Assembly: GCF_009932555.1 (NCBI RefSeq)
Contig: NZ_BLJO01000004.1
Span: forward strand, 591,179-655,178
Origin: Steroidobacter agaridevorans
GTDB lineage: Bacteria; Pseudomonadota; Gammaproteobacteria; Steroidobacterales; Steroidobacteraceae
Length of the DNA stretch: 64,000 bases
Direction of reading: 5' to 3'
Position 1 is the first letter of the stretch. Each line of letters begins with the position of its first letter. Of this stretch, positions 32,736 through 41,374 are shown piece by piece. The position numbers were made by a program, and so were the translations under genes. The notes under the pieces were generated by a model. That model was not told where the DNA came from. It worked only from the letters and a program-made list of their open reading frames with translations, and searched no databases.

Positions 32736-33904
32736 CAGCGCTCCTGCTGGCTGGCCGCGGTTGCGCTGCCGGCAACCAGATCGGCCGCGACTGGAACGGT
32801 CGATTCGCTGGCTCGCGGCGCCAGGGCGCGCTCGAAGTTCGGACGCAGCCAGCGGCCCACGACTCGATAGTGACGTTCGAATGCCAGATACAACAGATAG
32901 GCGCAGCCATGGGCTGCGACCACGGCGATGGCCACATTCACCCAGGTGCTCTCGGTCTTTACATGTTCCAGGACCAGGATTAGGACGGTGTTATGGATCA
33001 AATACAAACTGTAGCTATATGACGCCAGGAATTTCACCGACCCACGCAGCAGGGACGGCGCGCGCTGTACGCTGATCAGCAGTGCCAGCACCCCGAACAT
33101 AATCATGGCCATCAACAGCGCCGTTTGCAGATCGAACGGCTGAAAGCCAACCTTGCCGGCGCGCCCGACCAGCGCGATGACGCTGAATGCCGTCACGGCC
33201 GTGGCGACGCTGCGAATGTTTGCGTAGCCATTGGCTCGCCACAGGTGAAACAGATAACCGGTGATCGCGCCCAGCAGCCAGATCAAGCTCAGCGATTTGC
33301 CGCCGCCCGCCGCTGCATTCCAGATCAGCACGGGCACTGCGACTGCCACCAGCGCCAGGCCCAGCCATCGATCGATGCGCTCGCGCTTGAGCAGACAGAA
33401 AAAGAACAGGCCCATGGACACGTAGATCCACATCTCGATCGCCACCGTCCAGAACGGCTCCGCGGAGTTGTATGAGCGGATGCGCCACGGGAAATCGATG
33501 CCTGCGAACTCGAGGCCCTGAAACACGGCGTGATCCTGCAGCAGCAGCAGATTGCCCAGGAAAGTGAGCACGCCGGTGTTCGTGCCGCCCTGGCTGTGAT
33601 TGGTGTGGATGAGCGTCAGGTTGAGGATCGCGATCAGGATCAATGCCGGCAGGTACGGCGTCATGATGCGAGCGACCCGATCGGCGAGGAAGCCGGGCAG
33701 ACGCGGCTCCGGCTTGTTCAGCCAGTTCAGCATCGACTGCATGATCAGAAAGCCGGACAACAAAAAGAAGATCGCGACGCCCAGGTTGCCGAGGCTGTAG
33801 GGATCGCGAATGCCCAAATACAGCGCCATGACATGCGCGGCGATGACCAGATTGGCGCCGGCTGCGCGCAAGGCGTCGAGGTAGGTCGACGCCATTTCGC
33901 TCAT
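32735..33904 (-). CDS. Acyltransferase 3 family protein (sugar O-acyltransferase)
   Basis: 389 residues from ATG 33904 with about ten hydrophobic helices. LDALRAAGANLVIAAHVMALYLG carries the motif with the essential His, and GNLGVAIFFLLSGFLI is the second acyltransferase-3 signature. SYSLYLIHNTVLIL near the C-terminus is also conserved. Such membrane proteins transfer acetyl or succinyl groups to polysaccharide subunits. The reading frame remains open far upstream but that part is antisense-like and lacks family features. It is coupled to wzx by a one-base overlap. Confidence 0.88.
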   Translation of the reverse strand: MSEMASTYLDALRAAGANLVIAAHVMALYLGIRDPYSLGNLGVAIFFLLSGFLIMQSMLNWLNKPEPRLPGFLADRVARIMTPYLPALILIAILNLTLIHTNHSQGGTNTGVLTFLGNLLLLQDHAVFQGLEFAGIDFPWRIRSYNSAEPFWTVAIEMWIYVSMGLFFFCLLKRERIDRWLGLALVAVAVPVLIWNAAAGGGKSLSLIWLLGAITGYLFHLWRANGYANIRSVATAVTAFSVIALVGRAGKVGFQPFDLQTALLMAMIMFGVLALLISVQRAPSLLRGSVKFLASYSYSLYLIHNTVLILVLEHVKTESTWVNVAIAVVAAHGCAYLLYLAFERHYRVVGRWLRPNFERALAPRASESTVPVAADLVAGSATAASQQER

Positions 33905-33924
33905 GGCATGGCCGTCAGCGGGCT

Positions 33925-34836
33925 TCACGACCTGGCTCCGAGGCGTGCGCGCAGCGCGCCGTAATTGCGCATGCCGAGGCTGTGTTTCAGCAGCAGGCTT
34001 ACCGCATTCGGCGGCGGCAATGCGCCGGAGAACACAGACAACGCCAGTCGCCATGACCAGCGCAAGGTACCGGCCGCGCCGGGTGTCGGTCCGACACTGC
34101 GAATCTCCAGCCCCAGCTTTTGCGCACGCGTGAGCCGCGGATGGGCGTTTAGAAACGTCTGCATGACCGTTGGGTCCGGGTTCGAGCTGACGCGTTTCGG
34201 GTTGCCGACGTTGCGCCACTCGACCAGCGGCTGCGGACAGAACGTCGCGGCGATGCCGGCTTCGTCCAACGTGAGCACGAAGTCGAGGTCCTGAAAGCGG
34301 CGCAGCCGTTCGTTGAAGCGACACTTCGTCAGCAGATGCCGGGGCACCATGAGGGTGCTGGTCTGCATGATGTTGCCGGCCTTGAGCATGTAGTCCGCCA
34401 GGCTCTCGCCGATGAACGGCTCGCGCTTCGGCAGGATGTGCTTCTCGTCGTACTCGTTGACCTGCTCGACGGCGCTGAAACAAAACGAATCGCGCGTCTG
34501 CGTGCGTAACAGCATCATTTGATTTGCGAGCTTGTTCGGCGCCCACAGATCGTCGGCGTCGAGAAATGCGACGACGTCGCCGGTCGAATGGTCGATGCCA
34601 CGATTACGCGCAGCGCCGCCGCCGCCGTTTTTCGGGCTGCGCACGATCAGCAAGTCGGGGCCCGCGACCGCTTCGGCTCGTTGAATCGTGTCGTCCTTGG
34701 AGACGTCGTCGACGACGACGATCTGCGTCGGACGCAACGTCTGCGCGCGCGCCGTGGCGATGGCCTGTTGAATCGTGTTCCTCGCGTTGTAGGCGGGAAT
34801 CACGACCGACACGGTTTTGAGTGAGTTGTAGTTCAT
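33925..34836 (-). CDS. Family 2 glycosyltransferase
   Basis: 303 residues. VSVVIPAYNARNTIQQAIATARAQT, IVVVDDVSKDDT, NGGGGAARNRGIDHSTGDVVAFLDADDLW are the GT-A nucleotide-sugar and DxD signatures of GT2. No transmembrane segment is present, so it acts at the inner face of the membrane. It adds a sugar of the repeat unit; donor and linkage are unknown. The two glycosyltransferase genes here are 2 bp apart. Confidence 0.93.
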   Translation of the reverse strand: MNYNSLKTVSVVIPAYNARNTIQQAIATARAQTLRPTQIVVVDDVSKDDTIQRAEAVAGPDLLIVRSPKNGGGGAARNRGIDHSTGDVVAFLDADDLWAPNKLANQMMLLRTQTRDSFCFSAVEQVNEYDEKHILPKREPFIGESLADYMLKAGNIMQTSTLMVPRHLLTKCRFNERLRRFQDLDFVLTLDEAGIAATFCPQPLVEWRNVGNPKRVSSNPDPTVMQTFLNAHPRLTRAQKLGLEIRSVGPTPGAAGTLRWSWRLALSVFSGALPPPNAVSLLLKHSLGMRNYGALRARLGARS

Positions 34837-34838
34837 AT

Positions 34839-35708
34839 TCAGGTTGCCAGGTGCTGTTGCATCGCTGGGTAGGTCAGCGAGGTCGCGAACGAGCCGCCGC
34901 TCAGATGCGCCACTTCGTAAGGCCGATCTTTACGAGGACCCGCAAGGTGAATGACGGAAAGCGGACGATGCGGCGCCGTCGGCTCGCAGAGCAGCTTCTG
35001 TTCGGCGTTCCAGACCGGACAGCTCAGATGCGGCAACCAGTTGAAGCGCGCGGGCAGGAGCGCCGTCGACAGATTTTCGAGATGAATCGCCGCGAACAGC
35101 GCGTGCTGATCCATGTTCACCTTGCCGGTACGCTCCAGCGCTTTCGTGTAGTAGCGCTGCCACTGTTGCCAATGTGGCGCCGTGTCTTTGAGACACAGCA
35201 CGCCGATGTTGATACTGGTCGCGAACGAGCAGCGCAGGCCGTCGAGCACGCCGAACGAGGCGACCATGTTTCCCGCCCACCACTTCCAGTCCGTGAATGT
35301 TTTGCGATATCCCGGACCGTTCTCCGTCACGACGGCCGCGCCGCGGGCACGCGCGCCTTCGGCATAAGCGGTAACGAACTCGGGCGTTTGCATCCACGCG
35401 TCGGCGTCGAACCACAAATAAATCTCGTAGCCGGGGAAGTAGTCGCGCAGCGCTGTGCGAGCCACGAGGCCGATGTTTCGCAACGTGCGCGCTTCTTGCG
35501 GCACGGGCAGTGTCCACTGCGGTTCGACTATCTTGCAGCCGAACGCGCTCAGTTGTGCGCGTTGAGCCTCGGTCAGTCCTTGATCGATGATGCCCATGTC
35601 CAGCGCACGAGTTTCCGCGTGCGCGCGCAAAGAGCTGATCGCCGCAATGATCCAGGGAAAGAAATGAGCGTCGCCGCCCGTGATGATGATTTCCCTGCTC
35701 AAGCGCAT
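34839..35708 (-). CDS. GT-A-fold glycosyltransferase of the EPS locus
   Basis: 289 residues. The N-terminal EIIITGGDAHFFPWIIAAISSLRAHAETRALDMGIIDQGLT is a GT8-like start, IYLWFDADAWMQTPEF supplies the DxD metal site, and NMDQHALFAAIH plus SVIHLAG resemble the closing motifs of GT8-type retaining enzymes. No transmembrane helix is seen. It is the first gene of the minus-strand block beside the GH16 gene, from which it diverges across 62 bp. Donor sugar unknown. Confidence 0.78.
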   Translation of the reverse strand: MRLSREIIITGGDAHFFPWIIAAISSLRAHAETRALDMGIIDQGLTEAQRAQLSAFGCKIVEPQWTLPVPQEARTLRNIGLVARTALRDYFPGYEIYLWFDADAWMQTPEFVTAYAEGARARGAAVVTENGPGYRKTFTDWKWWAGNMVASFGVLDGLRCSFATSINIGVLCLKDTAPHWQQWQRYYTKALERTGKVNMDQHALFAAIHLENLSTALLPARFNWLPHLSCPVWNAEQKLLCEPTAPHRPLSVIHLAGPRKDRPYEVAHLSGGSFATSLTYPAMQQHLAT

Positions 35709-35770
35709 GCTCCTATTGCCAGTCGGCGGCCAGATCGTGAAGATGGCCGGGAAGAATTCGAGAGGTGACG

Positions 35771-36682
35771 ATGAGCATCATCGCTCTTGCAGCGGCGGCG
35801 GCCACGGCTTGTACTGCATTGTTGGGACCGCCCATCGATCCGGCGCGGCCTTACAAACAAACCGGCGAGTTCGAGCTGGTCAAGGATTACACCTTCGGTC
35901 GCAGTCGCAAGGATGCGACCATCGATACGCGCGCCAAGCTCGATCAGGAATTTTTCTACCGTTACATCTATGAGAACGGCAAGCTCGACGGGCTGAAGAC
36001 GTACTGGTCGTACCATCGTGACTATCCCGACGGCGACCCGCGCTCGCTGCATGTGTTCGATGACTGCACGCTCACATTGAAAGGGCGCATTCCGCCGGGC
36101 GGCGGCTTGAAGCCGCGCGGCCTGGAGTCGGGCATGTTGCGTGGCAAGCTGCCGGTCACCGACGGCATGTATATCGAGATGCGAGCGAAGCTGCCGACGG
36201 GCGTTGGCGCATGGCCGGCGTTCTGGTTGAATCCCGGCGTGCAGTATCCAGATGGCAAATTCTCCGAGCTGCCGTGGCCGCCGGAAATCGACATCTTCGA
36301 GTTCTTCAACTGGCAGGGCCGGCCGGAAACGCGCGTGATGACCGGCTACGTGCAGACCCATAAGAATCCCGAGCGCTACGGCCCGCCGAAGGATCTGTGG
36401 ACCAAATTCAAGAAGAACGAGTACATCCCCGGCTTCGATTTCTCCGCCGACTTCCACGTGTTCTCGCTCGACTGGGTCAAGGACCAGCCGATCTGGTTGC
36501 TCGACGGCGAGCCGATCAAGCAGACGTACTACGTCTGGAGCAAGCCGGTGCCCGCGCACATCCTCGTGACCAATCAGCTCGGAATGATCCTGAAGGGTGT
36601 CGACGTTTCTTCGATGAAAGCCGACGAGTCGCAGTGGAACTATGCGATCGATTACATCCGTGTGTGGCGACGGAAGCAGTGA
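35771..36682 (+). CDS. GH16 family glycoside hydrolase within the EPS locus
   Basis: 303 residues from ATG 35771. The catalytic motif E-x-D-x-x-E is present as PEIDIFEF (E172 nucleophile, D174, E177 acid/base); MYIEMRAKLPTGVGAWPAFWL and FHVFSLDWVKDQPIWLLDGEPIKQ are typical GH16 strands. An N-terminal hydrophobic stretch (MSIIALAAAAATACTALLG) ends in a possible lipobox Cys, though it lacks the usual basic residues. It probably trims or cleaves the polymer made by the surrounding genes. It is the only plus-strand gene inside the cluster. Confidence 0.9.
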   Translation: MSIIALAAAAATACTALLGPPIDPARPYKQTGEFELVKDYTFGRSRKDATIDTRAKLDQEFFYRYIYENGKLDGLKTYWSYHRDYPDGDPRSLHVFDDCTLTLKGRIPPGGGLKPRGLESGMLRGKLPVTDGMYIEMRAKLPTGVGAWPAFWLNPGVQYPDGKFSELPWPPEIDIFEFFNWQGRPETRVMTGYVQTHKNPERYGPPKDLWTKFKKNEYIPGFDFSADFHVFSLDWVKDQPIWLLDGEPIKQTYYVWSKPVPAHILVTNQLGMILKGVDVSSMKADESQWNYAIDYIRVWRRKQ

Positions 36683-36707
36683 GGAGTTGAGCGGCGGCAC
36701 GTTGCAC

Positions 36708-37688
36708 TCACGCCCCGCGAACGGGAGTTCTGGAGGATCGCAGCTGCTGTCGAACCCAGCCCTTCGCGCGCCCTAGCGGGGCGCGCAGCCGCCAGAGCGC
36801 AACCTTGGCCGTCGCCGTGAGGTGAGATGCGCCCGGCATCACCATGGTCATTGCGTCGATGCAGAGCACGGGCTTGCCCGCGCCGGTGGCGATCTCGTGC
36901 GCCTGGCCGATCTCGCTCTCATAGAACATCGTCGCGCCCGTTTCGCGATACACGCGAATCTTGTGCGAGCAGTGCGCGCCTTGTCGGATGCGCTCGGCGC
37001 GGCTCGGCAGGTCGACGAGGTGCAGCTGGCCGTAAGCAATGTTGTTTGCCGCCAGCCAGTCCTCGGTGAGGCTGCGATATTTCTCGAGACGGGCAGTCAC
37101 GATGTGGCCGATCTTCAAGGTCGGGCGGAACAGCGGGCGCGCGGTGGCGAGGAATTTCTCGTAACGCGGACCGTCGTCGTTCTCGTACGCTGTCGGGTCG
37201 ACGCACAGCACGCCGTCCATGTCGAAGCAGGCGGTCTCCACGCAGGCGTGATGAAACGCGTTCCACTCGAATAGCCGGGGCAGCGGCATCGTGATGAAAG
37301 AAACATCCACGCTGCTCTTGTGCGACGGCGCGACCACCGCGGCGCACGTCGAGACGCGGCCCGAGTAGCCTGACTCCTGAATGCGTGCGACCGCCTTCTG
37401 CATCGAACCACCGGTCGCAATGCTGTCGTCGACCAGCAGGATGTGCTGCGCCTGGCGCAGCGAATTCAGTGCGATGCCGAGTTTGCGCGTGTGACCGTGG
37501 CTGATGTTGCCGTCGGCGATGAAGGTATCGATGTCGCAGACCAGGCGATTCAGGAACAGCCCGATCTGATACGCGGGCACCATGCCACTGCGCGGGATGC
37601 CGACGATCAAATCCACATCCGCCGGAATCGCATAAAGTTGCGACCGGATGGCGTTGGACAGCTGGGCAAATGAAACGTAACCGAACAT
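36708..37688 (-). CDS. Phosphoribosyltransferase-HAD phosphatase fusion in the EPS operon
   Basis: 326 residues. Residues about 1-145 form a type I phosphoribosyltransferase with the PRPP loop ILLVDDSIATGGSM (83-96) and IVGIPRSGMVPA (28-39). Residues about 150-290 are HAD-like: DMDG at 156-159 (nucleophile D156, acid D158), HIVTARLEKY for motif II and FYESEIGQA in the acidic position. The fusion suggests a two-step reaction: transfer of a 5-phosphoribosyl group from PRPP, then removal of its 5-phosphate. Dual-domain enzymes of that logic build ribofuranose into Klebsiella O-antigens. Other options are nucleotide salvage or regulation. It lies 14 bp after the GT1 gene as last gene of the operon's upstream half. 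Confidence 0.82.
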   Translation of the reverse strand: MFGYVSFAQLSNAIRSQLYAIPADVDLIVGIPRSGMVPAYQIGLFLNRLVCDIDTFIADGNISHGHTRKLGIALNSLRQAQHILLVDDSIATGGSMQKAVARIQESGYSGRVSTCAAVVAPSHKSSVDVSFITMPLPRLFEWNAFHHACVETACFDMDGVLCVDPTAYENDDGPRYEKFLATARPLFRPTLKIGHIVTARLEKYRSLTEDWLAANNIAYGQLHLVDLPSRAERIRQGAHCSHKIRVYRETGATMFYESEIGQAHEIATGAGKPVLCIDAMTMVMPGASHLTATAKVALWRLRAPLGRAKGWVRQQLRSSRTPVRGA

Positions 37689-37701
37689 TCAGCGCTCCTG
37701 C

Positions 37702-38943
37702 TCAGGCGCTCGCGGCGGCGGCGGTGGCCGACGAGCGTGCGGGGGAGTTCGCACGCGCCTTCTGCAACTCCGCGATGCGCTGCTGTAACTGCAGCCCGCG
37801 GTCCTCCCATCGATACAAGGTTTTCGCCTGCTCGAACGCGGCCGTCTGCAAGCGATTCAAATGCTCCAGACGGTCGATGTGCTCGACGATGGCGGACGTC
37901 AGACCGGCAAAATCGGTGCTGGTGATCAAATCCTCGCGCAGCTTCGGGGGCAGGCCCGCAGCGGCGGCGTCGACAGTCGCCACCGGGACGCGGCCGAAAA
38001 TGTAATCCAGGAACTTCAGCTTGAAGCCGCCGCCGATCAGCTCGGGAACGATGGCGATGCGCGCCTGCGCCAGGAACGGCGCGAGGTCTTTGACAAAGCC
38101 TTCGAAACGCGTCGCACGGCTGGTGGCGAGCAGTGTTTGTTTCAGGTCATCGGGCACATCGCCGGCGACGACCAGCTCGATGCCGTGCGCGGCGAACTGG
38201 GCGTCGGCGTGCTCGACGAAGCGGGCGAGGTTTTCGCGCTTCACGACCCACTGGAACGAACCGACGATAACCGCGCGGCGCGGAACCGAAGCATCGATGA
38301 CTCGCTCGGGCGCAACGGCGCCCTCATAGCCAGGCGTCAGCGTGAGCGTGTTGTTATCGCTGCGATGAGCCCGCAGTGCCTGCTCGTCTTCGATGGTAAT
38401 GGCCGACACCAGGTCGACCTCGCGCAACAGCTGACGTTCCAGGCCGCGAACCTTGTAGTAGTTCTGCCAGAGCGCCAGTCGCTTCGGCAAGCCGGCTTCG
38501 GCTTGCCTGGCCATGGAATGCCACAACACTTCTTCGTGATTGTGAGAAACATGGACCAGGATGGCTTTCGCGCCCAGTTTCGTCGCGCGATAGGCTTTGC
38601 AACGATCCAGCGCCCAACCGGCGCCGTAGCTGTCGAAGACGATCGCATCCCACGGCTCACGCAGTTGCTCTTCGAGCAGCGCACGATATGCGCTCGTCGA
38701 ATCGACGGCCGCGGTCAGCGGAAAACGATTCAACAAGGCGACGGCGGTGTTCCGACGATCGCCCGGGACAGAAACCCATTCCATGCGGGCACGGTTCTTC
38801 GGCGTGGCTTCAGTGCTGCCAAAGCCGAGCACGCGCACGAACGCACCGGCCTGGGCCAGCGCTTCGGAAAGTTTTGCCGAGTACACCTTCAACCCCTCGT
38901 TCATGGGGTAGGGCACGTGCCGGCTGATCCACAAACATCTCAT
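37702..38943 (-). CDS. GT-B (group 1-like) glycosyltransferase
   Basis: 413 residues from ATG 38943, overlapping the stop of the upstream GT2 gene by 4 bp. MRCLWISRHVPYPMNEGLKVYSAKLSEALAQAG is the N-terminal Rossmann start with acceptor-binding loop, and AVIVGSFQWVVKRENLARF plus ARIAIVPELIGGGFKLKFLDYIFGRVPVA is the C-terminal donor domain. This is the GT4/GT1 fold in EPS gene sets. The C-terminal 30 residues form a helical Ala-rich tail. Donor and acceptor are unknown. Confidence 0.9.
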   Translation of the reverse strand: MRCLWISRHVPYPMNEGLKVYSAKLSEALAQAGAFVRVLGFGSTEATPKNRARMEWVSVPGDRRNTAVALLNRFPLTAAVDSTSAYRALLEEQLREPWDAIVFDSYGAGWALDRCKAYRATKLGAKAILVHVSHNHEEVLWHSMARQAEAGLPKRLALWQNYYKVRGLERQLLREVDLVSAITIEDEQALRAHRSDNNTLTLTPGYEGAVAPERVIDASVPRRAVIVGSFQWVVKRENLARFVEHADAQFAAHGIELVVAGDVPDDLKQTLLATSRATRFEGFVKDLAPFLAQARIAIVPELIGGGFKLKFLDYIFGRVPVATVDAAAAGLPPKLREDLITSTDFAGLTSAIVEHIDRLEHLNRLQTAAFEQAKTLYRWEDRGLQLQQRIAELQKARANSPARSSATAAAASA

Positions 38944-40109
38944 TCGGCGACCTTGCGTAACGAGGCGACCGGCGTCCAGGTCTGGAACCGTTCGCCACGC
39001 ACCGATTTCCAGACACCCAATCCCGCGCCCGCCATGCTGGTGACGATGTCGACGATCTGCGAGAACGGCTTGATCGCGTAACGGGCGCCGAGAATGAAAC
39101 CAATAGAGCAGGCAGCAACCAGCACCACCGCGGCCCATGAGTAGCCTGCAACCGCCAGCGCAGCGACCGTGAAGACGCCGCTGAGCGCGAGGAAATAAAT
39201 GCACAGCCAGCGCAACAGCTTGTGCGACACGTATTTGTAGACGGTCACGACGTTGAGCTTTCGGATGTGCGGCCAGATCAGCCGATGCACATTGAACGCC
39301 TGGCAAGCGATGCGGGCCTTGCGGCCGAATTCGTCGGACGCGTTGCTCGCCGACTCTTCGAAGGCGCGCGCGTCTTTCGATTGCACGATGCGATAGCCCT
39401 GGATCAGCACCCAGAACGATACGAACATGTCGTCGATGATGTGATCGGGCGGCGCCTTGTGCAGCGAGCGGCGGATCGCAAACAAAGATCCATCGGCGCC
39501 CATCACCGAGCCTGTCTCCTGCTCGAGCCGCTTGATGCCTTCTTCCAGGCGCCAATAAAGCGAGCCGGTCGACGCGGTCACCGAAGCGCCGCCGTTCGTA
39601 TAGATGAGATTGCCACAGACGCAGCCGATCTCCGGATCCTCGAAGGAGGCGCGCAGCTTGTCGAGCACTTCCATGTCCAGCATGACGTTGGCGTCCGTAA
39701 ACAGGATCACATCGCCCGTGGCGCGGCTCGCCAGCAGGTTCATGCCATAGGTCTTGCCATGCCGTGCAGGCGAGACATGGAAGTTGATATGCGGCGCGTA
39801 GGCGCGCAGGCGCTTGGCGGTCTGATCGCTGGCCGCGTCCACATAGATAAGAATCTCCAGGCCCGGTTCGCGCTGCTTGAGCGCCAGCAGGTTCTGCAGC
39901 TTCTCGCGGATCACGCCTTCCTCGTTGTACGCGCACATGCAGATCGTGAAATCGATGTGCCGTTTGCGGGCCGGCAGCGGCGGAGCGCGATGCGGCCACA
40001 GCTTCTTCATCAGATTCAGCGACAAGGGATAGGTGACGAACGGGTGCTGAGCCAAGCCCAGGCAGATCAACGCCAGCACCAGCAGGACGAGTTCGAGTGA
40101 CATGGTCAT
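38940..40109 (-). CDS. Membrane-associated GT2 glycosyltransferase
   Basis: 389 residues from ATG 40109, which overlaps the stop of the Wzy-like gene (ATGA). An N-terminal membrane helix, then FTICMCAYNEEGVIREKLQNLLALKQREPGLEILIYVDAASDQT and ILFTDANVMLDMEVL (DxN/D site), GSLYWRLEEGIKRLEQETGSVMGADGSLFAIRR and two to three C-terminal helices give a processive-type GT2 layout as in EPS cluster enzymes. It transfers a sugar during repeat-unit assembly. Confidence 0.9.
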   Translation of the reverse strand: MTMSLELVLLVLALICLGLAQHPFVTYPLSLNLMKKLWPHRAPPLPARKRHIDFTICMCAYNEEGVIREKLQNLLALKQREPGLEILIYVDAASDQTAKRLRAYAPHINFHVSPARHGKTYGMNLLASRATGDVILFTDANVMLDMEVLDKLRASFEDPEIGCVCGNLIYTNGGASVTASTGSLYWRLEEGIKRLEQETGSVMGADGSLFAIRRSLHKAPPDHIIDDMFVSFWVLIQGYRIVQSKDARAFEESASNASDEFGRKARIACQAFNVHRLIWPHIRKLNVVTVYKYVSHKLLRWLCIYFLALSGVFTVAALAVAGYSWAAVVLVAACSIGFILGARYAIKPFSQIVDIVTSMAGAGLGVWKSVRGERFQTWTPVASLRKVAE

Positions 40110-41374
40110 ATCCGTTTTCTCGCTGGCACATTCGACGTGACCAGCTGCACCTTGCGCGTGGAAGTCAGCACCAGCAGGCCAAGCGCCAGGCCATGCGAGA
40201 ACGGCACATACATGCCGTTGAGCAGGAAAGTGAGTGCGATAGCCACGCTCACCATGCGCGGCAGGGGCGAAGCGAACAGGCTGCTGAAAATGAACGCGAA
40301 GTAGGTGAACGCGCCGACCAGCCCGAATTCGAAGATCATCTTGGTGACCGGCATGTCGGCCACCTCGATGGTGAAGAGGTGCGCGTAATCCATGAACGCG
40401 CCAGCGCCGTAGCCGAATAAGGCGCGCGGCAGGTTCGGCCACAGCATCTCTTCGAACATATAAAAGCCGCCGACGAAGCGCGCGAAGCCGCTCGAGTTCG
40501 GATCGCTGAACTCGTTGGCGCGGTTGGCGATGAAGTTCAGGCCCAGCATCTCGCCGAACACCAGCACCGCCGCGGCGGCAAGCACGCCGAGCAGTGCCAG
40601 ATCCCAACGGCGATGGAGGAGCACGACGAACGGCATGCAGATCAGCAGGATCGCGATGCCGGTGCCGGCATGCGCCACCAGGATGCCGGCCACGTACAGG
40701 CCCAGGGGCCACAGGCGCCGTGTCGTGACCGATTCGGCGACGATGGCCACCGCCAGGAATTGAGTCAGGAACGACGGCTCCAGCATGAACATGCCGGTGG
40801 CGCGGACCTGGGTCGAGTAATAGCTGACGGTGCCCTGGGCGTTGAAGCCTTGCACGATGAAATCCGGCGGCAGCAGGTTGTCGATCGGATACAGCAAGGC
40901 GTTGTCGACGATGCCTTGCAGGAAGTACTGCGCGACCGCCAGACAGGCGAGCAGCCGGGCGATATATAAGAAGAACGTGAGCGCCTTCGGGACGAGCTCG
41001 TCGCCGCGGACCACGACCAGCACATAAGGAATGTGCAGCACCGCCAGCATCATCAGCGAGTCGAGCGAGAACATGCCGGCCTGCAACAGCTGCGGCAGAA
41101 TCAGCACGGCGAGCGTAATGCAATAGAACCCGAGGCGGCGCGGCTCGATGCGCACGCAATTGTTGAGCATGCCGAACGCGAGCACCAGCATCATCAACGG
41201 AATGGCGATGCCGATGCCTAAGCTGGCGTAGCCCGGGATGCCGAACTTCGACAACAGGCTGGCGCACGCGATCGGCGTGCACAGCAGGAGCAGGGGCACG
41301 AAATCGCTGTGCTGATGTGCTCGCGGCGCGACGTGAACGCCGCCAATGTTGCCGATTGCCGTCGTTTCAGCCAC
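40106..41374 (-). CDS. O-antigen-ligase/Wzy-like polymerase
   Basis: 422 residues with about ten transmembrane helices and a long periplasmic loop (DNLLPPDFIVQGFNAQGTVSYYSTQVRATGMFMLEPSF...), in which the M-L-E-P-S-F-L-T region and GYGAGAFMDY are typical of Wzy/O-antigen-ligase-domain proteins. It would polymerise the lipid-linked repeat units on the periplasmic face. It starts with GTG at 41374, overlapping the end of epsG by 8 bp; this extensive overlap shows one translationally coupled operon. Confidence 0.82.
   Translation of the reverse strand: MAETTAIGNIGGVHVAPRAHQHSDFVPLLLLCTPIACASLLSKFGIPGYASLGIGIAIPLMMLVLAFGMLNNCVRIEPRRLGFYCITLAVLILPQLLQAGMFSLDSLMMLAVLHIPYVLVVVRGDELVPKALTFFLYIARLLACLAVAQYFLQGIVDNALLYPIDNLLPPDFIVQGFNAQGTVSYYSTQVRATGMFMLEPSFLTQFLAVAIVAESVTTRRLWPLGLYVAGILVAHAGTGIAILLICMPFVVLLHRRWDLALLGVLAAAAVLVFGEMLGLNFIANRANEFSDPNSSGFARFVGGFYMFEEMLWPNLPRALFGYGAGAFMDYAHLFTIEVADMPVTKMIFEFGLVGAFTYFAFIFSSLFASPLPRMVSVAIALTFLLNGMYVPFSHGLALGLLVLTSTRKVQLVTSNVPARKRI

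Noticed and set aside
37702-40131. Extended 809-codon reading of the GT-B gene
   Set aside because: The family begins at MRCLWISRHVPYP (38943); the upstream part is out-of-frame overlap with the GT2 gene.
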